Part shown: positions 9,143 to 17,836 of the stretch, one piece after another
Layout of the letters: each line of letters begins with the position of its first letter
How positions within the stretch are numbered: the first letter of the stretch is position 1
Source of the DNA: Streptomyces altiplanensis
GTDB lineage: Bacteria > Actinomycetota > Actinomycetes > Streptomycetales > Streptomycetaceae
NCBI GenBank assembly: GCA_003719395.1
Contig: RHMC01000006.1
Span: forward strand, 1-64,000
Reading direction: 5' to 3'
Length of the DNA: 64,000 nucleotides
Notes under the pieces: generated by a model
What the model was told of the DNA's origin: nothing
Seen by the model: only the letters and a program-made list of their open reading frames with translations
The model's database searches: none
Program-made: the position numbers and the translations under genes

Positions 9143-9214
9143 GCCCCCGTTGTGTAGCGGCCTAGCACGCGCCCTCTCAAGGCGGTAGCGCCGGTTCGAA
9201 TCCGGTCGGGGGTA
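9143..9214 (+). tRNA. tRNA-Glu (CTC), copy 2, one base short in the anticodon stem
   Basis: Matches copy 1 except for one missing C in front of the anticodon stem (CGCGCCC instead of CGCCGCCC), giving 72 nt. The anticodon stem loses one pair (G-G mismatch at the end). The change has the same form as the single-base indels in neighbouring protein genes, so it is probably a sequence error; otherwise this is a weakened tRNA. Confidence 0.85.
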
Positions 9215-9221
9215 CGTACGA

Positions 9222-9254
9222 AGAAGGCCTCCCGCACTGCGCGGGGGGCCTTCT
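9222..9254 (+). terminator. Terminator after the tRNA cluster
   Basis: AGAAGGCC (9222-9229) pairs with GGCCTTCT (9247-9254), with inner TCCCGC/GCGGG pairing, 7 bp after the last tRNA. Confidence 0.8.
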
Positions 9255-9284
9255 CGCATGCCGGTTGCCCGGGGAGCGCCGGCA

Positions 9285-9623
9285 TTGGAATCCCTCGTAC
9301 GCACCGCGGAGTTATGCGTCGTCCGGACCCGCCGGCCGGACGGGCTCCGCATCGAAGGCGTCGTGGACGCCCAGGGTCACCGGCACCTCCGCACCGCCCT
9401 GGAAGTGGTCGGGCAGGTCGACGGAGACATCCAACTCGACCTGTCGCGGCTGGAGTTCCTCGATCTCGGCGGGCTGCGGCTGCTGATGGCGTTCGCCCGG
9501 TCACGTGCTGCGGGAAGCCAGGTGGAGCTGGTGGGTCTCGCTCCGCATCTGCGTGAAGCGATCTCACTGGTCGGCTGGGACGAGACCCCCGGCCTGCGCC
9601 TGGGAGGCGACCATGGCAACTGA
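9285..9623 (+). CDS. STAS-domain protein (anti-sigma factor antagonist type) with a TTA codon
   Basis: A protein of about 112 residues made essentially of one STAS domain: strand LRIEGVVDAQGH, the DLSRLEFLDLGGLRLLMAFA core and a C-terminal LVGLAPHLREAISLVG helix. The position of the usual phosphorylated Ser/Thr reads LEFLDLGG without an obvious Ser, which is unusual. I prefer the TTG at 9285 because GGGGAG lies 8 bases upstream; an ATG at 9258 sits at the edge of the tRNA terminator. A leucine TTA codon at 9312-9314, near the N-terminus, would make translation depend on the bldA tRNA. Its stop overlaps the MEDS gene by 11 bp. Confidence 0.75.
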   Translation: MESLVRTAELCVVRTRRPDGLRIEGVVDAQGHRHLRTALEVVGQVDGDIQLDLSRLEFLDLGGLRLLMAFARSRAAGSQVELVGLAPHLREAISLVGWDETPGLRLGGDHGN

Positions 9624-10579
9624 CAGGGGTGCGAACGGCGCGGGCTTCGTCCACCACGCCTCTTGGTACGACAGCGACGAAGCGTTCCTCGCGATGGCCC
9701 TTCCCTTCGCAGAGGAGGGGCTGGAGGCGGGGAGCCGGTGCTCGCCGCGACCACGCCCGGCAACATCGAACTGCTCCGCGACGCCCTCGGCGCGCGGGCC
9801 CACGCTCGACACGGCGGAGACGGCCTACTTCGGCCGCAGACCCGTGGAGCGTGTCTCCTCGTCCCTGCGCTACGTGAACCGCCGCGAGGTGCCGGGCCGG
9901 CGGATCCGGACCATTGCCGAGCCCCTCTGGGCGGGCAGGTCCGCCCGCCAGATCGCGGAGTGGAAGCGCATGGAGTCCGGGCTGAACGTGCTGCTCGCGG
10001 ACGCCGACCTCTGGATGATCTGTCCGTACGACACCAGGACGGTCCCCGAGGACGTCGCCGCGGCCGCCCGGGCCACCCACCCGGGACACGTGGCCGGGGC
10101 GGAGATCCTGCCCTGTGCGGGTACGTCGATCCGGACGTGTACGCGGCGGCGGCGGACCCCCGCTGCACCCGCCGCCCCCGGGCGCGGACCGGCTGGACGG
10201 GCCGGCCACGCCCGCCGCCGTACGCGCCTTCGTGCGCGGCAGTGCCGCGGCGGCCGGCCTCGCGGGGGGCGCGCCTGGCGATGGCCGAGATCGTCGCCGA
10301 CGAAGCGCCGGCCTGCCTGTTCGGCCACGGGGCGGCAGGTGCGGAGGTGTGTGCCTGGGAGGAGCCCGGCATCGTCGCCTGGGATCTGTTCGCCACCGGA
10401 CCGGCGGTCTCGGTTCCGGCGGCCTGGGCGGGGTTCGCGCCGCCCGGTGTGCGGGCCGGGCCGTTCGACGGGCTGTGGCCGATGCGCAGTCTCTGCGAGT
10501 CGGTGGAGATCCGCCGGTGGACACCGGGCTGCGGCTGCGGTTGCGGTACTCCGGAAAGAACAACGCCGAGCGCATCTGA
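9613..10579 (+). CDS. MEDS-domain sensor with anti-sigma-type ATPase domain (frameshifted)
   Basis: Starts at ATG 9613 behind GGGAGG and overlaps the STAS gene. The N-terminal about 170 residues are a MEDS/DcmR-type sensory domain: FVHHASWYDSDEAFLAMALPF, then PVLAATTPGNIELLRDALGA, YVNRREVPGRRIRTIAEPLW and DLWMICPYDTRTVPEDV. The C-terminal half resembles a HATPase_c serine-kinase/anti-sigma domain, ending near GLRLRLRYSGKNNAERI at 10579. The frame breaks near 9735, 9790, 10120, 10160, 10265 and 10530, mostly single-base indels in G or C runs. With the preceding STAS gene it forms a likely partner-switching pair; the ligand and target sigma factor are unknown. Confidence 0.7.
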
Positions 10580-10654
10580 GCGGGGCGGCGCACCGGCCCG
10601 CTCACAGGTCCTCGGCCGCCCCCGGTCTCCCCCCGGCCGGGCCCCCTGCGGCCC

Positions 10655-11374
10655 TCAGCCGCCCGAGCGGCGCAGTGCCTCCGACAGGCGCGCGGCCGAG
10701 TCGATGACCGCCTGGGCGTGCATCCGGCCCGGGTGGCGGGTCAGCCGCTCGATCGGTCCGGAGACCGAGACGGCCGCGACCACGCGGTTGGACGGGCCGC
10801 GCACCGGCGCCGACACCGACGCCACACCCGGCTCGCGCACGCCGATCGACTGGGCCCAGCCCCGGCGGCGTACACCGGACAGGGCGGTCGCCGTGAAGCG
10901 GGCGCCCTGGAGGCCGCGGTGCAGGCGCTCCGGCTCCTCCCAGGCCATCAGGATCTGGGCGGACGAGCCCGCCTTCATGGTGAGCGTGGAGCCCACCGGG
11001 ACGGTGTCCCGCAGTCCGGACAGCCGCTCCGCCGCGGCGACACAGATCCGCATGTCGCCCTGGCGGCGGTAGAGCTGGGCGCTCTCGCCGGTCACATCGC
11101 GCAGGTGCGTGAGCACGGGGCCCGCCGTGGCCAGCAGCCGGTCCTCGCCCGCCGCGGCGGACAGCTCTGACAGCCGCGGGCCCAGGATGAACCGGCCCTG
11201 CATGTCCCTCGCCACCATCCGGTGGTGTTCCAGTGCCACGGCGAGCCGGTGTGCCGTGGGTCGTGCGAGCCCGGTCGCCGCGACCAGCCCGGCGAGGGTG
11301 GCCGGACCGGACTCCAGAGCGCTCAGTACCAGAGCTGCCTTGTCGAGAACGCCGACGCCGCTAGAGTTGTCCAT
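10655..11374 (-). CDS. ndgR: IclR-family regulator NdgR
   Basis: A 239-residue IclR-type regulator with an N-terminal winged helix ([32 protein letters not shown]) and a C-terminal effector domain ([38 protein letters not shown]). The ATG at 11374 ([13 protein letters not shown]) gives the family length. It is transcribed divergently from leuC, the arrangement known for NdgR, which controls leucine and other amino-acid biosynthesis genes and affects antibiotic production. A 9-bp perfect inverted repeat in the shared promoter region is a candidate operator. The frame is intact. Confidence 0.93.
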   Translation of the reverse strand: MDNSSGVGVLDKAALVLSALESGPATLAGLVAATGLARPTAHRLAVALEHHRMVARDMQGRFILGPRLSELSAAAGEDRLLATAGPVLTHLRDVTGESAQLYRRQGDMRICVAAAERLSGLRDTVPVGSTLTMKAGSSAQILMAWEEPERLHRGLQGARFTATALSGVRRRGWAQSIGVREPGVASVSAPVRGPSNRVVAAVSVSGPIERLTRHPGRMHAQAVIDSAARLSEALRRSGG

Positions 11375-11404
11375 GCGTCGATACTCGCGTCTCACTCTGT
11401 GAAA

Positions 11405-11433
11405 CGCAAGTTCAATTTTTCCGGGAACTTGCG
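11405..11433. promoter_or_regulatory. Inverted repeat between ndgR and leuC, candidate NdgR operator
   Basis: CGCAAGTTC (11405-11413) and GAACTTGCG (11425-11433) are perfect 9-bp arms around an 11-base AT-rich spacer. It lies 31 bp upstream of the ndgR start and 116 bp upstream of leuC, suited to autoregulation and control of leuC. Assignment to NdgR is inference from position. Confidence 0.6.
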
Positions 11434-11516
11434 AATCTGGGGGAGAGGCCGCACAACGGCCCGCAGTCACCGCCCCGTACGGGGGTCGAGGCGAGGGCGA
11501 TCCGAATCTCTAGATG

Positions 11517-11536
11517 GGCCGGCGAAGACGCCGGCC
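11517..11536 (+). promoter_or_regulatory. Stem-loop just before the leuC ribosome site
   Basis: GGCCGGCG-AAGA-CGCCGGCC forms an 8-bp perfect stem ending 12 bp before the leuC ATG, touching the ribosome-binding region (GAAGGGAAAG). It could limit initiation or be part of an attenuator; no leucine-rich leader peptide is obvious. Confidence 0.45.
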
Positions 11537-11548
11537 GAAGGGAAAGCG

Positions 11549-12973
11549 ATGGGTAGGACACTTGCGGAGAAGGTCTGGGACGACCATGTCGTCAGGCGCG
11601 CCGAGGGCGAGCCGGACCTGCTCTTCATCGATCTGCACCTGCTGCACGAGGTGACCAGCCCGCAGGCCTTCGACGCCTCCGCAAGAGCGGCCGCCAGGTG
11701 CGGCGGCTCGACCTCACCATCGCCACCGAGGACCACAACACCCCGACCCTCGACATCGACAAGCCGATCGCGGACCCGGTCTCCCGGGTGCAGCTGGAGA
11801 CGCTGCGCAAGAACTGCGCGGAGTTCGGCGTACGGCTGCACCCGCTCGGCGACGTCGAGCAGGGCGTCGTCCACGTGGTGGGACCGCAGCTGGGCCTGAC
11901 CCAGCCCGGCACCACCGTGGTCTGCGGCGACAGCCACACCTCCACGCACGGCGCGTTCGGCGCGCTGGCCTTCGGTATCGGTACGTCGCAGGTGGAGCAC
12001 GTCCTGGCCACCCAGACGCTGCCGATGGCGCCCCCGAAGACCATGGCGATCACGGTCGAGGGCGAACTGCCCGCCGACGTAACCGCCAAGGACCTGATCC
12101 TGGCGATCATCGCGAAGATCGGCACCGGCGGCGGTCAGGGCTACGTGCTCGAATACCGCGGCTCCGCCATCGAGAAGCTCTCGATGGAGGCCCGGATGAC
12201 CATCTGCAACATGTCCATCGAGGCCGGCGCGCGCGCGGCGCATGATCGCCCCGGACAAGACCACCTTCGACTACCTCCAGGGCCGTGCGCACGCCCCGCA
12301 GGGCGAGGACTGGGACGCCGCCGTCGCCTACTGGCAGACGCTGCGCACCGACGACGACGCCGTCTTCGACGCGGAGGTCGTCATCGACGCCGCCGCTCTG
12401 GCGCCGTTCGTCACCTGGGGCACCAACCCGGGCCAGGGCGCGCCGCTGTCGGCGAACGTCCCCGACCCTGCTTCGTACGAGGACCCTTCGGAGCGCTTCG
12501 CCGCCGAAAAGGCCCTGGAGTACATGGGGTTGACCGCGGGGCAGCCGCTGCGCGACATCAAGGTCGACACCGTCTTCGTAGGTTCGTGCACCAACGGCCG
12601 CATCGAGGACCTGCGGGCCGCGGCCGCGCTGATGGACGGCCGCAAAGTCGCCGACGGCGTACGGATGCTGATCGTCCCGGGCTCCGTACGGGTCGCGCTC
12701 CAGGCCATCGAGGAGGGTCTGGACAAGGTGTTCACCGCCGCCGGGGCCGAATGGCGGCACGCGGGCTGCTCGATGTGCCTGGGCATGAACCCCGACCAGC
12801 TGGCCCCCGGTGAGCGCTCCGCGTCCACCTCCAACCGCAACTTCGAGGGCAGGCAGGGCAAGGGCGGCCGCACCCACCTGGTGTCGCCGCAGGTGGCCGC
12901 CGCGACGGCGGTGCTGGGCCACCTGGCCGCGCCCGTCGACCTGTCCGACGTTCCGACGCTCGTGGAGGCCTGA
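11549..12973 (+). CDS. leuC: 3-isopropylmalate dehydratase large subunit (two frameshifts)
   Basis: Aconitase-family Fe-S subunit that isomerises 2- to 3-isopropylmalate in leucine biosynthesis with LeuD. Conserved parts are [41 protein letters not shown], the first cluster cysteine in VGSCTNGR, the other two in [10 protein letters not shown], and [12 protein letters not shown]. The frame shifts near 11675, where one G of GACGGCCTC is missing, and near 12235, where one base is added in a GC run. Corrected, it gives about 475 residues, the normal length. It starts at ATG 11549 and is followed 5 bp later by leuD. Expression is probably controlled by NdgR from the divergent promoter. Confidence 0.95.
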
Positions 12974-12978
12974 TCACC

Positions 12979-13577
12979 ATGGCCATGGAAGCTTTCACCG
13001 CACACACCGGCCGGCCGTTCCGCTGCGCCGCAGCAACGTCGACACCGACCAGATCATCCCGGCCCACTGGCTGAAGAAGGTCACCCGCGACGGCTTCGAG
13101 GACGGGCTCTTCGAGGCCTGGCGCAAGGACCCGGAGTTCGTCCTCAACCGCCCCGAGCGGGAAGGTGCCACGGTTCTGGTGGCGGGTCCCGACTTCGGCA
13201 CCGGCTCCTCCCGCGAGCACGCCGTGTGGGCCCTGCAGAACTACGGCTTCAAGGCCGTGATCTCGTCGCGGTTCGCGGACATCTTCCGCGGCAACTCGCT
13301 CAAGAACGGCCTGCTGACCGTCGTACTGGACCAGAAGGTCGTCGACGCGCTCTGGGATCTCGTCGAAGCGGACCCGACGGCCGAGATCGCCGTGGACCTC
13401 CAGGACCGCCAGGTGCGGGCCGAAGGCATTACGGCTGATTTTGACCTTGACGAGAACGCCCGCTGGAGGTTGCTGAACGGTCTGGACGACATCAGCATCA
13501 CCCTCCGGAACGAGCCCGACATCGCGGCTTACGAGGCCCGCAGGCCGTCGTTCAAGCCGAGCACGGTGCAGGTCTGA
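12979..13577 (+). CDS. leuD: 3-isopropylmalate dehydratase small subunit (one frameshift)
   Basis: Small subunit of isopropylmalate isomerase, about 199 residues. It shows [18 protein letters not shown], the substrate-recognition segment [32 protein letters not shown] and a C-terminal [15 protein letters not shown]. One G is missing in the GGCCGGGCC run near 13015, which separates [10 protein letters not shown] from the rest. ATG 12979 and ATG 12985 are both possible; the second matches the usual N-terminus MEAFT. It is directly behind leuC and ends at a strong terminator. Confidence 0.95.
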
Positions 13578-13594
13578 CACCTTCCCGTCACTCT

Positions 13595-13626
13595 GTTGCC
13601 CCCCGCCGTCCACGGCGGGGGGCAAC
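13595..13626 (+). terminator. Terminator after leuCD
   Basis: A perfect 14-bp stem GTTGCCCCCCGCCG / CGGCGGGGGGCAAC with a 4-base loop starts 18 bp after the leuD stop. Confidence 0.9.
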
Positions 13627-13769
13627 AGCATGTTTCGGCCTCAACTTCCGTGGTAGAAGCCGGACATGGGGTGAGTGCGGATCATGGCTGCGGGGCCTTC
13701 TGGAGGCTCGGATTCCACTAGTTGCCCCCGCCGGAGGCGACAACTCGCCCCAGATGGCACAATCGGTGC

Positions 13770-13997
13770 ATGGAACGCGACAGCCAACTCGAGCTCTACG
13801 AGGCGGTCGCGGACCGGTTGAAAGAAGCACACACAGCGGTGCGCACACTGCAAGTCCCGGAGGGCGTACGGATGGCGCTGACCCGGAAGCTGCTGGTCAT
13901 AACGGCCGCGGCGAAACACGATCTCGCCGGTGCGGCAAGACGCCTGGACAGGTTGATGAAGGACCTCGACGAGGGTCGATTCCCTGAAGGCGGCTGA
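13770..13997 (+). CDS. Conserved small hypothetical protein, 75 aa
   Basis: This is a 75-residue, mostly helical, charged protein (ELYEAVADRLKEAHTAVRTL, ALTRKLLVITAAAKHDLAGAARRLDRLMKDLDEG). I recall it as a conserved streptomycete hypothetical but know no function. There is no ribosome site upstream; a CACAAT hexamer 7 bp before the ATG could be a -10 box, which would make the transcript leaderless. It stands alone between the leuCD terminator and hupS. A DNA-associated role near hupS is speculation. Confidence 0.7.
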   Translation: MERDSQLELYEAVADRLKEAHTAVRTLQVPEGVRMALTRKLLVITAAAKHDLAGAARRLDRLMKDLDEGRFPEGG

Positions 13998-14141
13998 GAC
14001 CTGTGGAACTCCCGCAAGGTCTACTTCGTTGCGGCACTAGGGTGATTAGCCCGTTTCGTGTTTGATTTGCGGTATATATCTGCCTAACGTGCGAAAAAGC
14101 TTGAACACATTCGTTCTGGCAATGTCTCCGAAGGGGAAGAC

Positions 14142-14767
14142 GTGAACAAGGCGCAGCTCGTAGAAGCGATTGCAGACAAGGTCGGCGGCCGTCAGCAGGC
14201 CGCGGACGCGGTCGACGCGGTACTCGACGCGATCGTCCGTGCAGTGGTCGCCGGCGACCGTGTTTCGGTCACCGGCTTCGGATCGTTCGAGAAGGTCGAC
14301 CGTCCGGCCCGTTACGCCCGCAACCCGCAGACGGGCGAGCGGGTGCGGGTCAAGAAGACCTCGGTTCCGCGCTTCCGCGCCGGTCAGGGTTTCAAGGACC
14401 TGGTCAGCGGTTCGAAGAAGCTCCCCAAGGGCGGCGAGGTCGCCGTCAAGAAGGCCCCCAAGGGCAGCCTTTCGGGTCCTCCCCCCACCATCGCCAAGTC
14501 CGCGACCAAGAAGGCCGCCACCAAGAGGGCGTCCGCCGCGGCGAAGAAGGCCACCCCGGCGAAGAAGACCACGGGCGCCGCCAAGAAGACCACCGCGACG
14601 GCGAAGAAGGCCACCCCGGCGAAGAAGACCACGGGCGCCGCCAAGAAGGCCACGCCCGCGGCCGCCAAGAAGACCGCCCCGGCCAAGAAGGCCACCGCGA
14701 AGAAGGCGCCGCCAAGAAGACCACGGCGCGCAAGACCACCGCCAAGAAGACCGCTGCCGGGAAGTAG
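14142..14767 (+). CDS. hupS: HupS, HU protein with lysine-rich C-terminal tail (one frameshift)
   Basis: Nucleoid-associated HU-family protein. Residues 1-90 are a complete HU domain (NKAQLVEAIADKVGG, VTGFGSFEKVDRPARYARNPQTGE, with the Pro-containing DNA arm). Residues 100-208 form a tail of KKATPAKKTTGAAKK-type repeats, like mycobacterial Hlp/HupB and eukaryotic H1. HupS is sporulation-associated in Streptomyces and compacts spore chromosomes. One G of GCGCCGGCC is missing near 14710, which throws the last about 18 residues out of frame; corrected it ends TAAGK at the TAG at 14765-14767. Two 50-bp tail repeats lie 60 bp apart. A terminator follows. Confidence 0.95.
14539..14648 (+). repeat. 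Tandem 60-bp repeat within the hupS tail
   Basis: Bases 14539-14588 and 14599-14648 are identical over 50 bp, encoding AKKATPAKKTTGAAKK twice. Such repeats let the tail length vary by recombination or slippage. Confidence 0.9.
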
Positions 14768-14794
14768 GAGCAGCAGAGCAAGGACTCACGCGCC

Positions 14795-14822
14795 GGCCGG
14801 GCTCCCTACGGGGAGCCCGGCC
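14795..14822 (+). terminator. Terminator after hupS (convergent with the cofC region)
   Basis: A perfect 12-bp stem GGCCGGGCTCCC / GGGAGCCCGGCC with loop TACG, 28 bp after the hupS stop; it probably works in both directions. Confidence 0.85.
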
Positions 14823-14882
14823 CGCGGTGTGTCCCGGGGGCGCACCGGGCCGGACGGGGTGAGCCCGGCGGTCCGGGGACCG

Positions 14883-15085
14883 TCAGAACGTCTGCAGGGT
14901 CACCAGGGTGATGCGCAGCGCCGCTCCCTCGCCGTCCCCCTCGATACGCACCCGCTGCCCGGGACGCAGCAGCCGCAGGCGCCCGCGTCGAAGGCCTTGG
15001 CGTCGAAGTCCACCGGGGTGCCGTCGTCGAGCAGCACACTGCCGCTGCGGGTCTCGGAGTCGTACGTGTACGCGGTCGCCTGCAT
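14883..15085 (-). CDS. Small OB-fold-like hypothetical protein downstream of cofC (one frameshift)
   Basis: From ATG 15085 it reads MQATAYTYDSETRSGSVLL, then DDGTPVDFDAKAFDAG; after one missing base near 14985 it continues LRLLRPGQRVRIEGDGEG and ends LVTLQTF at 14883. The alternation of short strands with a GQRV turn recalls cold-shock/OB-fold proteins, but I do not recognise a named family. In this sequence the cofC frame runs into it with no stop between, so it is either a C-terminal extension of CofC or, more likely, a separate small gene whose upstream stop is masked by an indel. Confidence 0.6.
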
Positions 15086-15780
15086 GACCGCAGCGTATCG
15101 GCCGGTGACCGCCGCGCTCAGCCGGGCCGTGCGCGGGCCCACGCCGAGTGTCACGGCCGCCCGCAGATCGTCGCCCGTGTCCACGTCCCGGCGTACGGAA
15201 TCGACTCCGGCGAGAGGTATTTCCAGGGCCCCGGATGCCGAATGGCGGGCACGCGAAGGACCGCCGAAGAACGGTGACAATTCCACCCCCGGCGCGGCGG
15301 AAAGCAGCGTTGTGCCGATTCCGGCCGCGTCCGACAGAAATGCGCGCGGAAATGCGGCGGCATATTCGAGCACCTGCTGCAATTCAGCGGGCCGCAGGGC
15401 CGGCAGATCGGCATTCAGTGCCGCGACGGCGGCGCGGGGACGCAGCGCCCGGACCGCGCGCGCCCCGTGCGCCAGCGCGCGTTGAGACCCGCCGCCGGGG
15501 TGTCCGGCGCGATCCGTGCACCGAGGGCGGCCAGGGCGGCGCCCGCGGGGGCGTCGTCCGTGACGACCACCACATCCCGTACGGCGGAGCAGGCCAGCGC
15601 GGCGGCCACGGTGTCCTCGGCGAAGGCCAGAGCGAGCCGTCGGCGCAAGGTGTCGCCCGCCGTGGGAGAGAGCCTGCTCTTGGCCAGCGACAGGGGTTTG
15701 AGGGGGACGACCAGGGACCAGAAGGCGGTCCGGAGCGTGTTCAGTGGCCTGCCCTCCGTCCAGTGCGCGTCGGCCCCCAT
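15086..15780 (-). CDS. cofC: 2-phospho-L-lactate guanylyltransferase-like CofC (one frameshift)
   Basis: Nucleotidyltransferase of coenzyme F420 biosynthesis that joins GTP to phospholactate or phosphoenolpyruvate. Motifs are WSLVVPLKPLSLAKSRL at the N-terminus, VVVVTDDAPAG, GGLNAALAHGA, the catalytic ALNADLPAL, DAAGIGTTLL and DSVRRDVDTGDDL. One G of GCGGCG is missing near 15480. The start at ATG 15780 is the longest reading; the family core begins about 20 residues later. The 3' end is uncertain because no stop precedes the next small frame. It is convergent with hupS and divergent from plsC. Confidence 0.85.
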
Positions 15781-15927
15781 TGTGGCCTGCGCGTACGGCG
15801 GGCAGGGGGTCCGGGGCCCTGTCCGGGGCGTACGGTGTTCTCGACAGACAGGGGACCTGGAGCGACACTTGTGCGGCTGACCAGGCGCATACGTACAAGC
15901 AGCCCGGTCTTAGAGGAAGGTGTCCGA

Positions 15928-16680
15928 GTGTCCCGCCGCAGAATCGGCTTCTGGTACCGCTTGGCGGCGGTCATCGCCAAACCGCCGCTGGTGGTGCTGT
16001 TCAAGCGGGACTGGCGTGGAATGGAGAACATTCCGGCCGAGGGCGGATTCATCACCGCGGTCAATCACAACTCGTACCTGGACCCGCTCTCCTACGGGCA
16101 CTTCCAGTACAACACCGGACGCGTTCCGCGGCTGCTGGCCAAGGCGGCCCTCTTCAAGACCCCCTTCGTCGGCATGATGCTGCGCGGTACGGGCCAGATC
16201 CCCGTCTACCGCGAGACCACCAACGCACTCGACGCCTTCCGCGCGGCGGTCGCCGCCATCGAGCGCGGCGAATGCGTCGCCTTCTACCCCGAAGGCACGC
16301 TCACCCGCGACCCCGGCATGTGGCCGATGGCGGGGAAGACCGGAGCGGCGCGCGTGGCCCTCATGACGAAGGCCCCCGTCATTCCGGTCGCCCAGTGGGG
16401 TGCCAACTTGGCGATGCCGCCGTACGCCAAGGAGAACAAGCTTCAGCTCTTCCCGCGCAAGACGCTTCAGGTGCAGGCGGGTCCGCCGGTCGACCTGGAC
16501 CGGTTCTACGACAAGGAACCGACGCCCGAGGTGCTGCGCGAGGCGACCGAGACCATCATGTCCGCCATCACCCAGCAGCTCGCCGAGCTGCGCGGCGAGC
16601 CCGTGCCCGCCGAGCCGTACGACCACCGCAGGGCCCGCGCGCAGCAGCGCCGAAAGGCCGAGGGAGAGAGCGCAAAGTGA
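15928..16680 (+). CDS. plsC: 1-acyl-sn-glycerol-3-phosphate acyltransferase
   Basis: A 250-residue membrane-associated acyltransferase that makes phosphatidic acid. It has the catalytic NHNSYLD (HX4D) motif near residue 50, the binding motif FYPEGTLTRDP, and an N-terminal hydrophobic segment (LAAVIAKPPLVVLF). The GTG at 15928 follows a GAGGAAGG site. The C-terminus is basic (HRRARAQQRRKAEG). It overlaps gpsA by 4 bp, so the two lipid-precursor enzymes are translationally coupled. The frame is intact. Confidence 0.93.
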   Translation: MSRRRIGFWYRLAAVIAKPPLVVLFKRDWRGMENIPAEGGFITAVNHNSYLDPLSYGHFQYNTGRVPRLLAKAALFKTPFVGMMLRGTGQIPVYRETTNALDAFRAAVAAIERGECVAFYPEGTLTRDPGMWPMAGKTGAARVALMTKAPVIPVAQWGANLAMPPYAKENKLQLFPRKTLQVQAGPPVDLDRFYDKEPTPEVLREATETIMSAITQQLAELRGEPVPAEPYDHRRARAQQRRKAEGESAK

Positions 16681-17690
16681 CACGCCAGCCGGTCAGGGCG
16701 GCCGTATTCGGAACAGGCTCCTGGGGCACGGCCTTCGGCATGGTGCTGGCCGACGCGGGCTGCGAGGTGACCCTCTGGGGCCGCCGCTCCGAAGTCGCCG
16801 ACGCCATCAACAACGGCCGTACGAACCCCGACTATTTCCCGGGCGTCGAGCTGCCCGGCGCGATGCGCGCCACCACCGACCCGGCCGAGGCCGCCGAGGG
16901 CGCCGACTTCACGGTGCTCGCCGTCCCCTCGCAGACGCTGCGCGCCAACCTCGCCGCGTGGGCACCGCTGCTGCCCGCCGACACCGTCCTCGTCTCCCTC
17001 ATGAAGGGCGTCGAACTCGGCACCGCCAAGCGGATGAGCGAGGTGATCGGGGAGGTCGCCAAGGCGCCGGCCGAGAGGGTCGCGGTGGTCACAGGACCCA
17101 ACCTCGCCAAGGAGATCGTGGCCAGGATGCCCGCCGCCGCGGTCGTCGCCTGCCGCGACGAATCGGTGGCCACCCGGCTCCAGTCCGTCTGCCACACCCC
17201 GTATTTCCGCCCGTACACCAACACCGACGTCGTCGGCTGCGAACTCGGCGGCGCGGTCAAGAACGTCATCGGCCTCGCCGTCGGCATCGCGGACGGCATG
17301 GGCCTGGGCGACAACGCCAAGGGCTCGCTCATCACCCGCGGCCTCGCCGAAACGACCCGCCTGGGCCTGGCGATGGGAGCCGACCCGCTGACCTTCGCCG
17401 GTCTCGCCGGCCTCGGGGACCTGGTCGCCACCTGCTCGTCGCCGCTCTCGCGCAACCACACCTTCGGCACCAACCTCGGCCGCGGAATGACGCTCGGAGA
17501 GACCATCGCGGTCACCAAGCAGACCGCGGAGGGCGTCAAATCATGCGAGTCGGTGGCCGATCTGGCCCGCCGCCACGGCGTCGACATGCCGATCACGGAC
17601 ACGGTCGTCGACATCGTCCACCACGGGAAGCCGCCGATCGTGGCGCTGAAGGAGCTGATGTCACGCAGCGCCAAGCCCGAGCGCCGATGA
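16677..17690 (+). CDS. gpsA: Glycerol-3-phosphate dehydrogenase (NAD(P)+)
   Basis: A 337-residue cytosolic enzyme that reduces dihydroxyacetone phosphate to sn-glycerol-3-phosphate, the acyl acceptor used upstream of PlsC. The Rossmann motif AVFGTGSWGTAFG lies at residues about 9-21; TGPNLAKEI and the catalytic-lysine region GGAVKNVIGLAVGIADG follow. The C-terminal domain ends in TVVDIVHHGKPPIVALKEL. The GTG start overlaps the plsC stop. Length and frame are normal. Confidence 0.97.
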   Translation: MTRQPVRAAVFGTGSWGTAFGMVLADAGCEVTLWGRRSEVADAINNGRTNPDYFPGVELPGAMRATTDPAEAAEGADFTVLAVPSQTLRANLAAWAPLLPADTVLVSLMKGVELGTAKRMSEVIGEVAKAPAERVAVVTGPNLAKEIVARMPAAAVVACRDESVATRLQSVCHTPYFRPYTNTDVVGCELGGAVKNVIGLAVGIADGMGLGDNAKGSLITRGLAETTRLGLAMGADPLTFAGLAGLGDLVATCSSPLSRNHTFGTNLGRGMTLGETIAVTKQTAEGVKSCESVADLARRHGVDMPITDTVVDIVHHGKPPIVALKELMSRSAKPERR

Positions 17691-17836
17691 CCCCTTCTCC
17701 CGGCACCTTTCGCGCCGCTGCGCGGGCTTCGAGGTGCGCGGTGGCCTGCGGTCACCGGCCCCGGGGAGCCGGGCAGCACGCCGCGCCCGCGCCCGCACTC
17801 CCCGGCACCGGATGTGCACGGTAGTCTCAACCCGAT

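Noticed and set aside
8835-10579. Possible integrated element next to the tRNA array
   Set aside because: No integrase, excisionase or duplicated tRNA 3' end (att site) is present; the tRNA similarities come from whole-gene duplication.
9052-10605. A 517-codon minus-strand frame across the tRNAs and the MEDS gene
   Set aside because: It crosses two tRNA genes and is antisense to conserved domains; no protein family is visible.
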